DNA from: Saprospiraceae bacterium UBA6168
GTDB taxonomy: Bacteria; Bacteroidota; Bacteroidia; Chitinophagales; Saprospiraceae
Assembly (NCBI GenBank): GCA_002435785.1
Contig: DIUC01000051.1
Location: forward strand, 1-64,000
Length of the DNA stretch: 64,000 nucleotides
Direction of reading: 5' to 3'
Part shown: positions 40,401-47,100 of the stretch, in pieces
Layout: each line of letters opens with the position of its first letter
Numbering within the stretch: position 1 is the first letter of the stretch
Made by a program: the position numbers and the translations under genes
The notes under the pieces: generated by a model
What the model was told of the DNA's origin: nothing
Databases searched by the model: none
The model's input: the letters and a program-made list of their open reading frames with translations, nothing else

Positions 40401-43400
40401 CATCCGCATCCTTGCGGAGGTTTAGTTGAATTTGGTTCACTTGATAGGACCCACTGCCCGATGTATAGCTGAATGTTTGGCCTTGTGATAACCCAGTTTT
40501 GATTTCAAGGTTATTGGGGCCTGTGGTCATTTGGGATGCCAAGTTGGACAGGTTGCCGTCCCGCACCTGCACCTTTACGGAGCCGACCGACCCAGTTTCT
40601 TGCACTCTCCATTTGCGGGGCAGAATCTCTCTTCCTGCTGGCGCACCAAGTGCAGTCCAAGCCGTGTTTGACCCTGCGTTGTCCCCCCACATCAAGGCGG
40701 CTTTATCAACAGAAAAATTGTTGGCGTTGGCGGCATTGGTGGCGGCGATGGTGTTTCCATTGCCCATTGCCACTTGCAGGCCCGGATTGACTGACTTCGA
40801 TTGTTTTTGGTTGAGGGAAGAGGCATCGTCCCGTGCGATACCAGCGATGTTGGCGTTGAAGCCTGTATTGGTGGTCGCATTCCAAAAAATTGACCCATTG
40901 GATGCGATATAGTTCTGAGCCGTCGCTTGGGCCAGCGTGATTCCATATTTTATGGCAAGATAAGATTGAACCTTCAAACGGTCAGTAGCCGATAAAGGGG
41001 CCGAAAAAACGATTACCTCGGGTATCTGGCCATTAAAGAACTGGTCGTTAGCACCTGATATTCGTCTTGCACCAATATTCAAATGATTTATGGTGGTTGG
41101 GGCTTGAGTAATTGTACCAGTTGCAACCTGCGCTCCATTCATCCTGAGATAAGTCGTGCCAGAAAGCCTATTCAAATCGGCAATTTGCCAAGTTCCGCTT
41201 GTAGTGGATGAACTTATGATATTTTGCCAAGAACTTGCCAATGTCCCAAATTGTAATCTATTTCCACTGAATCGAAACTCTTTAACGTTATTAGAATTTC
41301 CGGAAAATCCGAATCCAAGCATGTTGTGGTCACCTGCCAGGGCATTTGGTTTTACTACCGCATAGTAATCTTCTGAATTGGGTTGAAGCGGCAAATTGGT
41401 ATTGGAAAAAAAGTCGTTGACCCCATCAAAAGTAAAAGCGGGGTTGAAGTTGACAGCATTCGTTGTCAATACAGGCTGATTGGCAGAAGTTGGTTGAGTT
41501 TGATGTAAGGCACTTTTCTGGTCGTTCCATTGGGATGGTGTGGCATCTTTATCTGCCTTGAACCACATATCGAGGTTCGTGAAAACACCGCCCGGTGCAA
41601 ATGGCAAATGAGTAGCAAAAGTAAAAAACTGTCCATTTGCGAAATCAAAATTGACTTCCCAGTTGGTGCCGTTGAGGGTCATCGCCGTTTCGGTGGCACC
41701 GGAGCTAAAGTCCCCATCCGCATCGGTCAGCAGGTAAACAATGGTTTCTTCTGCCGGAAGCCCATCCGTCCCACCATTGTCCGCCACTTGCACCTTCACC
41801 GAGCCAACAGTGCCTGTCTCCTGTACCTTCCATTTCCGGGCGAGTACTTGGCGATTTGCTGGCGCACCCGTGAAGGTCCAGGCCACGGCACCTGTGTTGT
41901 TGCCCCAGAGAAGGGCGGACCTATCGGCTGAAAACACCGTGGTATTGTCCGCATTGGTGGCCGCTATGGTGTTGGCATTGCCCATTGCCACTTGAAAACC
42001 TTCGTTGACGGACCGGGACTGCTTTTGCTCAAGCGCCGAGGCATCGTCCCGGGCAATGCCCGCAATATTGGCACCATAGCCACTGTTGGTAGCCCCATTC
42101 CAATAGACGGTGGTTCCGTTGGAGGCGATGTAGTTTTGAGGGCTCGTCTGGTCAAGCGTAATGCCGTATTTTATGGCAAGGTAAGAGTTTACTTGGCTGG
42201 TTTGGGTGGCCGTGAGGTTGGTAGGGAATAGAATAATTTCAGGAATACGGCCATTCCAGTAGGTGGCAGTCGCCAAAACCGGGTCAACCCCAACGTACCC
42301 AGCGGCAATGGTCTTGTTGGCAGTAGCGGTTATAGTTGCACGCTGTACGCCGAAGGATGAAATGACGGCTTGGGTGCCGGTGTACTTCCCATCCATCAGG
42401 ACCGGCCTGCCGCCCTGAAACTCCGAGGTGGAACTGATGGCGTCATTCGTATAAAGCATCAAAGTGGTGTTCGCCGTACCGGTATGTTTGCCCAATCCAA
42501 ACATTTGATTGGTATTTCCTGAGCCATAGGACATGATGTGCGACCAGTTGCCGGGGGTGTTCAAATGGTTGGCTACCGCAAACTGCTGTACCTGTGCCGC
42601 CCCCGTGGGCAATCCGGCCAAGTTCTGTATCGCCAAATAGTCGTTGGAGCCGTCAAATGAGATGGTTGGATTGTAATTGAATCCACTGTTTGCTAAGGTT
42701 GGTTGGTTGCCAGCCGTGGATTGGACGGCGTTCCGGCTGTTGCCCGACCTATCAGTCCAAGTAAAAGTGGTGCCGGTTGTTGCGCCATCGTTGGCCTTTA
42801 GCCACAATGCCGCCCCCCCAACGCCACCGGGAGCGGTGGTGGGGGACGTGTTTGCCTTTATGGATACGGCACCAATTGTCCAACTGGCCGAGGTGGAAGT
42901 CCAAGACATCGTGACGGACGCAGCACCAGGTTTCATGCTGCCCGCCCCTGCTATGGAGCTGTTCACGGTCTTGTCCCAATACTCCGTTTGCCCACTGCCG
43001 GGTGTTAGGTTCGTGCTGCCGTTGTTGAATGCCACGACGCCGAACACCAAATCATTGATAGCTGAGTTGGCAATTACCGTAGCAGTAGTTCCACTTCCCT
43101 GTGCAGACACTACTGTTCCAAATGGCGTTGTTTGGTTAACATTGGAAAACGACATCACCCCGATCACGGCATTGTCGCCTTGGCTGTTGTTGACCACCAC
43201 GTTAAAAGTCCCAACAGGCGGGTTTACCAAGTACCAACCCTCTATCCGGCCTTGGTTTGAGTTGGAGAGGTTGCCCAACTTGGTCAATTGTGTACCGTTG
43301 TAGGTGATGGAAGTGACATACCCATACGGCTGCTGCGCCGATACCCCAACCACCAATAGCTTGTTGGAGCCACTGGTATTGGTGTACGAAATGGTGGTGC

Positions 43401-43734
43401 TACTTGCATTGTTCAAGGTGCCGGACACGGCAGTGCCAGCCACCACCTGCGCCGAGACTATCTCTACATTTACCAAAATGGCCATCAGCACGAGGAGAGC
43501 GGGCAGCCGTAGCAGTTTTTGAAGACCAATATTTTGATGGGGAAAATGTTCGTTTGAATGGAATACTCGGTGGCAAAAATCCGCTGAAACTATTACGGCG
43601 TACCCAACTTGGGCGAAACCAAGACAAGCAATCTTTGAAAAAGACAATAGTCGGCATGCCACCATTGGAATTGATAAGCCAGATTTGTAAATGGCAGCAC
43701 CGAGGCGTTCGTGTTTTCTCTTAATGTTACTCAT
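28435..43734 (-). CDS. Giant multidomain secreted adhesin-like protein (5099 aa)
   Basis: At 5099 aa this is the largest gene in the window. The signal-peptide-like segment (LLRLPALLVLMAILVNVEIVSAQ) lies only at about residues 73-95, after a long N-terminal extension. Modules in order: a beta domain (95-300); two tandem units of LamG-like plus DUF8202-like sequence (LAIKYGITL, GIARDDAS; about 302-700 and 718-1258); two SprB-like repeats (1262-1432); another beta domain (1432-1685); an IgGFc-binding-like region (about 2195-2695); SdrD-B-like and Big_9-like domains (to about 3430); a DUF11-like domain (about 3436-3562); PKD-like repeats; a GATase/flavodoxin-like domain (about 3838-4082); more SprB, HYR and DDDGDG motifs; two lectin-like domains (about 4490-4765); and the HRNHLG/IYQGPxND terminal module. 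The last 800 or so residues are paralogous to the 3734-aa protein. No type A or B T9SS sorting domain is visible. The start is uncertain (Met1 or Met24). Confidence 0.9.
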   Translation of the reverse strand: MSNIKRKHERLGAAIYKSGLSIPMVACRLLSFSKIACLGFAQVGYAVIVSADFCHRVFHSNEHFPHQNIGLQKLLRLPALLVLMAILVNVEIVSAQVVAGTAVSGTLNNASSTTISYTNTSGSNKLLVVGVSAQQPYGYVTSITYNGTQLTKLGNLSNSNQGRIEGWYLVNPPVGTFNVVVNNSQGDNAVIGVMSFSNVNQTTPFGTVVSAQGSGTTATVIANSAINDLVFGVVAFNNGSTNLTPGSGQTEYWDKTVNSSIAGAGSMKPGAASVTMSWTSTSASWTIGAVSIKANTSPTTAPGGVGGAALWLKANDGATTGTTFTWTDRSGNSRNAVQSTAGNQPTLANSGFNYNPTISFDGSNDYLAIQNLAGLPTGAAQVQQFAVANHLNTPGNWSHIMSYGSGNTNQMFGLGKHTGTANTTLMLYTNDAISSTSEFQGGRPVLMDGKYTGTQAVISSFGVQRATITATANKTIAAGYVGVDPVLATATYWNGRIPEIILFPTNLTATQTSQVNSYLAIKYGITLDQTSPQNYIASNGTTVYWNGATNSGYGANIAGIARDDASALEQKQSRSVNEGFQVAMGNANTIAATNADNTTVFSADRSALLWGNNTGAVAWTFTGAPANRQVLARKWKVQETGTVGSVKVQVADNGGTDGLPAEETIVYLLTDADGDFSSGATETAMTLNGTNWEVNFDFANGQFFTFATHLPFAPGGVFTNLDMWFKADKDATPSQWNDQKSALHQTQPTSANQPVLTTNAVNFNPAFTFDGVNDFFSNTNLPLQPNSEDYYAVVKPNALAGDHNMLGFGFSGNSNNVKEFRFSGNRLQFGTLASSWQNIISSSTTSGTWQIADLNRLSGTTYLRMNGAQVATGTITQAPTTINHLNIGARRISGANDQFFNGQIPEVIVFSAPLSATDRLKVQSYLAIKYGITLAQATAQNYIASNGSIFWNATTNTGFNANIAGIARDDASSLNQKQSKSVNPGLQVAMGNGNTIAATNAANANNFSVDKAALMWGDNAGSNTAWTALGAPAGREILPRKWRVQETGSVGSVKVQVRDGNLSNLASQMTTGPNNLEIKTGLSQGQTFSYTSGSGSYQVNQIQLNLRKDADATGQLVTFRIRSTWGGADLATVTLSSNDLTTSYAWYNFALPSAITLTDGATYFLRADNSGAGKIWWNQASAGNYAGGAALTTAGAPDGSKDNLFRVQYTTPDGLPDEGGNAVYLLVDANGNFTTGAIEIPMTLNGNFWGANMDMADGQYFTFAKGCVLVATGAVTPAGPCFGASVGSIVLSHGGTSPFTYNWAASGGGAIPVGQSTIKDLTGLVAGTYHVTVTDNTGCQAFSNFTVTQPDLLGLTVTSTQEFPAGGMNGTISLTAIGGTAPFTYDWADVAGTNNPKDRSALTAGTYTVTVTDSKGCTATAAEVIATLNFVYKQLYLSDPSQVLDRIDPVATGDATTSNTTLASVTANPVVTAVATSSGSSVSVLSGGTLTFSHTPGTSANRILLVSVAVGNTSPSDEAAPGTVTSVRFGGVLMTQVASVVSTGGVRCYIYQLINPSASPSANVVVTIGSKTSSVTASATTFSGVNQSSPLGIPQTYTATGTFISGNYASTTGEVVYSLAAADEYPQVPQSISPAAGQAQLWNASDFNYVSAASSTKPGASSVSLRYNFADPEDACMAAVAIKPAPVAVNNTTFTQAPAFCSPLTIIKGQPITITSYVTVISGTMPANPAINATLKYGLNNIISLASPTYNSGTGLLTWTGTLANDATVPAGQGIDLVITTTQNGVTFNIDYDSQTKPSKVALPVTTYIDIVEYAVYSAPYPGGSVITGAGAGTTVYPRAVVTDPFGHYDITGLNITVSPPGTTVAATTVDAEGCLKTYEYAWSTTGLNGAYSINATAKEGFENTVTDVQPLSFSICSPAIGTPVFSLGGSSTWCQGAGSVTYSATSTGATSMVYTLDAASLAAGNNINAATGKVTYIAGWVGTSIITAQAFGCAGPKSATHTVTMTPSVTVPVFNLGGFTERCKGAGAVTYSATATNATGITYSLDATSLAAGNTINPTTGIVNYAAGWRGNSTITASAAGCNGPALAYHVATSIGVVAIEDAATGIQGNPLSINVLDNDLCDKNPNSVTIVSEPTNGFLQVGAGGGITYLPNGSFFGADEFTYQVCSNGPSVQCDQAVVKIQIEEALGDPCAEASRSKTFYLSFPENTTQMRKAFWSASSVNFVSNNVRTILSIKAIYPGTIITYDHWEDGYETNITLPSQSTTEIWGDGNPSNGWAPGYANDIIPAGGYIIVDNQFQYNPRVSSTIAFDGKDKLFSSNDIALSKITGDAGFGGGSPTFAVQNVKTNVVDISRYGKLFVLPFGENLTLGGTAAFKYTALFVKAATNGTVVTLDYDGNGTVDVTSPTLNEGEVWFYDGTASTFGVSSDINRANDLKAGAVVTSNHPVGVDLMFGGIDSYGTRNLALLPGLFYGSTYYCPVYTTLASAPVYAFFTNSLNTPIAVNWRAGTGANGTVTIPANGATYLSLSEPAGYKFESQIGESFTAVAVIDADNDGSAYDWSFNMIPENRLSTFSSIAWAPGSNDLSGNYNPIWVTAPNATTIYIKYDGDLTNSSGMISPCGIPYDVAVPLGALNVHRIFDVDNDQTGTAIYTCDGTNICAVWGQDPNAGNPTPPGSPAQDVGYVMAPKCLSQLIIANDDVETTEPSTPVIVNIMRNDAGFLCTPNPASISNIGLLQPTNGTVVINADGTITYTPNPGFQGTDKFEYRLCAIEYPDICDNALVTIYVTDCFAFANENLIVGKVFVEQLPDNGAFNNEAGAAGVQVNLYNDINCNGVVNGTENIAASTLSDINGNYSFSTNRGYNAKDDFDPTAALNGNDGGVNWSNSWSEVGDDGNINTGNVRIIANTGFGNLGNAIRLSGPSKGINRTLSFSGATGAMLRFSFKRQGLNVQGEGVNVQLNGSTIYAINDGSYVGSDINYQNVVIPLSSYNANGSNTLQFITNGVTATDDFFWIDNVELTYFVGTSCYIVKVDPTNLGGAYGTSILNTQTASFNGLGVCNKNNFLGVLVKVDAINDMAVVGQDVATQINILNNDIVRFPNLADIAITSPPTNGAVTVNPDGTTTYTPNTGFTGTDQYNYQVCSLEDPGVCDIATVFITVSCSITPGVNAVSGMVYYDQNLNGAFNTNETGAAGVGVRLYQDTNGNGAVDAGEPLLQTKTSNAQGAYSFDIAVPIVGNTVLDQFNTNGVGTGNNGTANWSAAWAESGENNGFASGSVIVTGNRLRMSSGTRGAIRTANLTGAVTAQFSFNFEKAGLDDSNDNILIQVSTSATGPWTTLETLTFPNGSGTRSYDIAGFIASATSVRFLTSSTLGSTDYFYFDNVQIAYNTYSTATRHFVLNLSTPLPSGFTQSSTPTNQAISFNVAGDSRCGRSFGLRGADLSIVKTGTPNPVMAGQNITYTIVVTNNGPTNAENVVVSDILPAGLTLVSATPSIGTWTTPNWNVGILARGVSRTLVIVATASTTLMPGTVVSNTATVTSTTPDPVLANNTSTATTTIVCQSISVVVGSNSPTCEGSSLTINASAPTAVSWNWTGPNGFSSNAQNPVINAVTPAASGQYSVTATAANGCTGTGTHTVNIRNAPAAGAGVGSDLCTGFSTTIQAIGGTTYSWSNGANTSVITVSPLTSTTYFVTVTNANGCTATASHVLTVAPCHELCDNGVDDDNDGFVDCEDVYCNRITLATPVVSECINQPLQDVATVSIEVSWINAPDNDQIEVSILGQTERINTGNGATSPQTVVFTVPANGALNRTVTASWMGATSLCSATATFNTPNACSNDQTNCNILYLCGLDKPFDGDSWDHGFINYLDEVNGSNFVMPVLTKADATGMGTYDVNNQTLPINIILSNYELVVISATTEGHIAPALVAALKNFGGAVLNSNYEIIDDLGFSTTAGSYQFQNNLYVDNSLSKEIYNFNNDINPSYTKVFTRGNYTSAADAYLWTNSGEQALGINGVYFVYSSADPMPGVAAGHGRRVYLGYHMNGFYANAQNGGVLPAPASSYFVPATHLTLEGKYFFDLAILDATKGCNIEICDNGVDDNDNGLVDCQEVVCVPPSITNVAMTTANNCPALNNAQITISAVGANLSYSINGGSTYQASNVFTGVAVGTYHVQVRNSVTGCIVNFANNPVQIIGITCYENCANGIDDDGDGLADCLDPDCQPIVNAGADASICIGSSYTLVASAAGGVGPYSFSWSNGLGNGQSKTVTPMATTTYQVTVSSTGGCSATDAVTVTITTCSEVCTDGVDNDGDGLIDCDDEDCVLVATPHLQDDVYQTCPGIVFQEQPIFNDHNLQNPVYSIYSNPTKGTVTMNYQGVFTYTPTAVTCGTDSFRYQVCNAASGCCSQATVVLHLGDNAPPTLQNLPADITIDCSEPIPSAPVVLGLDNCPGIYVSFDEVNNKPNAGTCQNYSIVRTWTSADQCGNTATGTQTLHVVDTEAPEIFRVYTLTNGKKLVAGLTPNGTTNWRNISFPISFGETPVVFSQVVSNNSPEAIVTRHRNIGLEGFELRIQEEENGDGIHANEQVAWMAMEPGNLADISNLQAGLISNVTNVEKTVFFTSAFTTVPTIIASPQTFAESDPIQVRFKAQGIGSFKLFLEEERSKDLELVHANESVAFLAAKPGNITDNKGDFVALTGTVNLTHNWVTVNLGRKFTKPVVLFGGQVAANDPATIRVRNVTPTSFQVRIQEWDYLNGVVPQRTVSYFVVEGSVPALNPEGCSGRPLPLLAGFNILSVDNCDNQAVVSLTENSDLSASGLVMNRVWTSADNCGNTTSLVQYDTCNIAAVRLRANLNGAMLGVPNGTSLMRDNLLTKGLIPTNNPYNFGAFSNNGQPPLALLPSLLEVTGDNAIVDWVLVQIRDADQPSIVLRNIPCLLQRDGDVVSRLGTDVIVIDGMPEDYYHVYIKHRNHLGLMTANPVYLKIVDPHLVDFTIPGAHVYQFGTAGRISNGRLMLWPGDLNNDSKVIYQGPLNDAFQLFSEVMTAPGNTDNLANFIMSGYVSTDLNLDGFAIFQGPTNDKSMLLLNTILAHPVNTSLLANFIAVAALP

Positions 43735-43751
43735 CTTTTTCGTGTTTGTTC
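43735..43751 (-). promoter_or_regulatory. GAACAAACAC leader motif upstream of the 5099-aa gene
   Basis: GAACAAACAC (43742-43751 on the minus strand) is followed by a 7-nt spacer and ATG. Motif and spacing are identical to those of the 3734-aa gene. This also supports the upstream ATG as the true start despite the long N-terminal extension. Confidence 0.45.
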
Positions 43752-44091
43752 ACTTTTGGGCAGCAATTGAGGTTGGCATCAATTTGTTTGGAAACCAAAG
43801 CCAAACCCAAGAAAATGTTAGCTGTTTTGTCAAGAATCAGGGGGAAATAAGGAGGTAATTGGCACAAATAGGGGGCTTGCACCGACCAAATAGAAATAGG
43901 GTTCAACATGGTTGTCTTATCGGAAAACAGCCTTGAACCAAACTGTGAGGGGAAGGGGAAACAATATGAGGGGATTAAATTTCAGGCCAAAATCATTCCA
44001 AATCAGGAGAGTGCATGGAGTCTGGAACGGAATACATCAGGAATGGCCCCAAAAAGCGTCAACCCAACTGGCTGACGGGATACAAAATCAA
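43752..44091. other. Intergenic region upstream of the 5099-aa gene
   Basis: About 340 bp between the leader motif and the terminator of the next minus-strand gene. It presumably contains the promoter of the giant gene; no promoter pair or RNA gene could be assigned. Confidence 0.45.
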
Positions 44092-44128
44092 AAAAGCCAG
44101 ACTTGCTGCTACCGCAAATCTGGCTTTT
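44092..44128 (-). terminator. Intrinsic terminator after the SprB-repeat gene
   Basis: A 10-bp stem (AAAAGCCAGA at 44092-44101 with 44119-44128), extended by four more pairs beyond one mismatch, is followed on the minus strand by a T-rich run. It lies just past the stop codon of the minus-strand gene. Confidence 0.85.
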
Positions 44129-44154
44129 CTGCTTTTGGAACAAGCACCGAAAAC

Positions 44155-47100
44155 CTACCTCAAAATCACGACATACCCCTTCTTCATCTGCCCATCACCA
44201 AGGTCGAGCAAGTAGAAATAGGTGCCGTCCGGCAGTTTTTTGTCCTTGTAGGTACCCTCCCAATTGCTGAGGTAGTTCGTCGTTTCATAAACCAGTTCGC
44301 CCCACCTATTGTAAATGGTAAGGTGGTGGTTCGGGTAATTCTGCAGGCCGTTTATTTTGAACGCCTCGTTCTTCCCGTCGCCGTTCGGAGAGAAGGCTTG
44401 GAAAATTTGCAAATTGGAACAAAGCACCGTGACGAAAACGGTGGCCGTATCGCAGCCAAAAAGGTTGCAAATGGAATAGGTAAAGCTGTCTGGTGTATCC
44501 TCGTCGCAATAGTTGGGGTCGGGCACATAGTTGATGGTCCCGTTGGTATTGGTTTGCGCAGCACCATGCAGTGGTTGCGTGATAATGTTCACGGTCTGTA
44601 AAAACGAAACCGTGTCGTTGTTCAAGACTGGAATATTGAGCACATCGCCCTGTTGTGTCGTCACCACATCGTCCACGGCTATGGGCAGCGAGTCGCCAAA
44701 AAACTGAACAGTAATGTAAAAATAAGTGGTATCGCAAAGCCCTTCATCATCGCAGACGACCACACAGGCCGAATCAAGGCCGGGTTCGTTTCCTTCGTAA
44801 ATGACGCAGTTGCCCTCAATCGCAAAGTTGACGGTCTCCCCATTTGAGCCGGGGCAGATGTTCGTAACGCTCACCACATCGCCCACCAACTCCGTCAAAT
44901 CGAGGCAAAACGTGTCCTGTGCGCCAAGCAAAATCGTATCTGTCACCACATCGGAGGTCACGCACACCAGCTCCACGATGGCCGTTTCGCTGCACAGGGT
45001 CACCGTGTCCGTGATGGTGAGGGTGTAGCCGCCAATGGGCACTTGAATGGCCACGCCAGTAGGCACCGTTATGGTGTTGATGCCGAGCACCACCTGCACC
45101 CCAGTCAACTGCTGCTCCACGGACATGACACTGTAAACGTTCGACGGGTCGCCTCCTTGCACCAGAACCAAGTTGTTCGGGATGTCGAAAACGACGACCC
45201 AGTTGCCATTGGGGTCCCAACCGTTCATCAAGGCGGCCAATTCCTGCACCGTATTGAATACGCCTGTGAATGGCGTGCCGTTTATGGCCCAAGATTGGAC
45301 GATGTACGGCCCCGTCTGGCCCATGCTCGGCAGGGCATTGTAATTCAGGATAAAACGGCTTTCGATTCCGCAAGGCAATAAAGGTCCCGTGTAGGGCTGC
45401 CCATCCAATTGGAGGGTTTTGTTGGCCAATTCGAGGAAGGTTATCGGCAGGCAAATCAGGCCAGTATCCACTGAGCAGGGAACGCCCGTAGCCAGCAGTC
45501 CGCCAGGAATGAAGGTCGGGCATGGCGTTGTCACGGAAATATTTGCCGTGAAAACAGCGGAGGTGTCACCAATGAACACCTCAAAGCACAGGGTATCAAG
45601 CCCTACCACTTCGCCCACCACCGTGATGCACCAAGTGGCGGTGTCAACTGTGAAACTGGCGTTGCCGTTGCTCACGCAAACGTTGGAGACGCTGTCAATG
45701 GTAGCGGCAATGTACCCGAAATCTTCGAGGCAAAGCACGAGCAAGGCACCCTGTTCCACGGTGGTATCCATCGTCACGTCGTCAATGATGCTGCACTGTA
45801 CGTTCACCGCAAAGGTGTCCGCACAGCCTTTGACTGTATCGGTGAGTATGAGCAAGTGCAGCCCCGTGTCAACCGTCATTCCGACGGTGGTGCCATTGAG
45901 GTCGCAGATGCCGATTGTCCCGCCAAAGGCAGCCCCATTGTCGGTGATGAGGTAATTCGGCAAGTCAAGCACGGACACCGATACGCAGAACTGGGCAGTG
46001 GCAGCACAATCGTCCATAGCGATGGTCAGCGGCGAGAACGCCGTCATGCCACAGCCATTGTTGGTGGTGCAGGTCACATTGGCCAGCAGCGTATCTTGGC
46101 AGCCGGTGGCCATTTGCACAAAAATGATTTCGTGGAACCCCGTGTCTAATGCTATTTGGGCAAACTGTCCGTTGCACACCACAAAACCACCCGTGTAAGG
46201 GAAGCCGTTGTCCAGCACCCCATAGTTGCCGATGGAATCGAGCAAAATCGGGGTGCAGTACGCCGCTATGTCCGCACAGCTCGCCACCTGTATCTGTTGT
46301 GTCGCACTTGGAAAAATGTCGAACAGGCTGCACAAGGCACCAACCGTGATGTTGAGCAAGGTGGTATCGCAGTTGCCAAGGTTATCACAGGCGACGACGC
46401 AGGCAGTATTTGTCCCTACAAATCCGGGTGCTGGTGTGAACGTGAAACAATTGCCGACGATGTTCAATGTCCCATTTTGGGGCTGCCCACAAACGGTCAG
46501 CGTTTGGAAAGTGCCCGGCAAGCCCGTGATGTCAATGCACTCCACATTGCTTGGGAGTTCCTCGAAAGTAAAAATATTGAGCTGGCTCACCCCATTCACG
46601 GCATTGATGGTCAGCGTGTCGGCACAGCCGTCCACTTGGTTTTGCACCACTACTTGGTGCTGACCAGCACCATTAATTGGTACCGCCATGCCCAATGGGA
46701 TGTCATTGAAGTTGGGGGAAAGGGTACTTAATAGGCCCGTTGCGATGTGCGTGATGATGAGGTTTCCGTACACTCCGTTGTCGTTGGTGCTGATGATTGA
46801 AAAGGTAGGTTGTTCAATGTTCCAGTTTCCGGCGAAGTCCCAGCCATTCATCTGGGCAACCAACTCCTGCATATTTTGTACCACACTTGCAAAGTTTTGA
46901 CCATTTGCTTGCCAGCTTACCGAATATGGCCCGCTAACACCCTGACCAAAAACCTGCCCGAAGTTGTAGATATAAATCATATCCATGTTGCAGGGCGTAA
47001 GCGTACCCGTGTAGGGCTGCCCATCCAGCGTTATTTGGTAGCTATTTATTTGTGCTGGCGCAATGGGCAAGCAGGCCTCCCCTGCCCCATTTTGCAGCGT

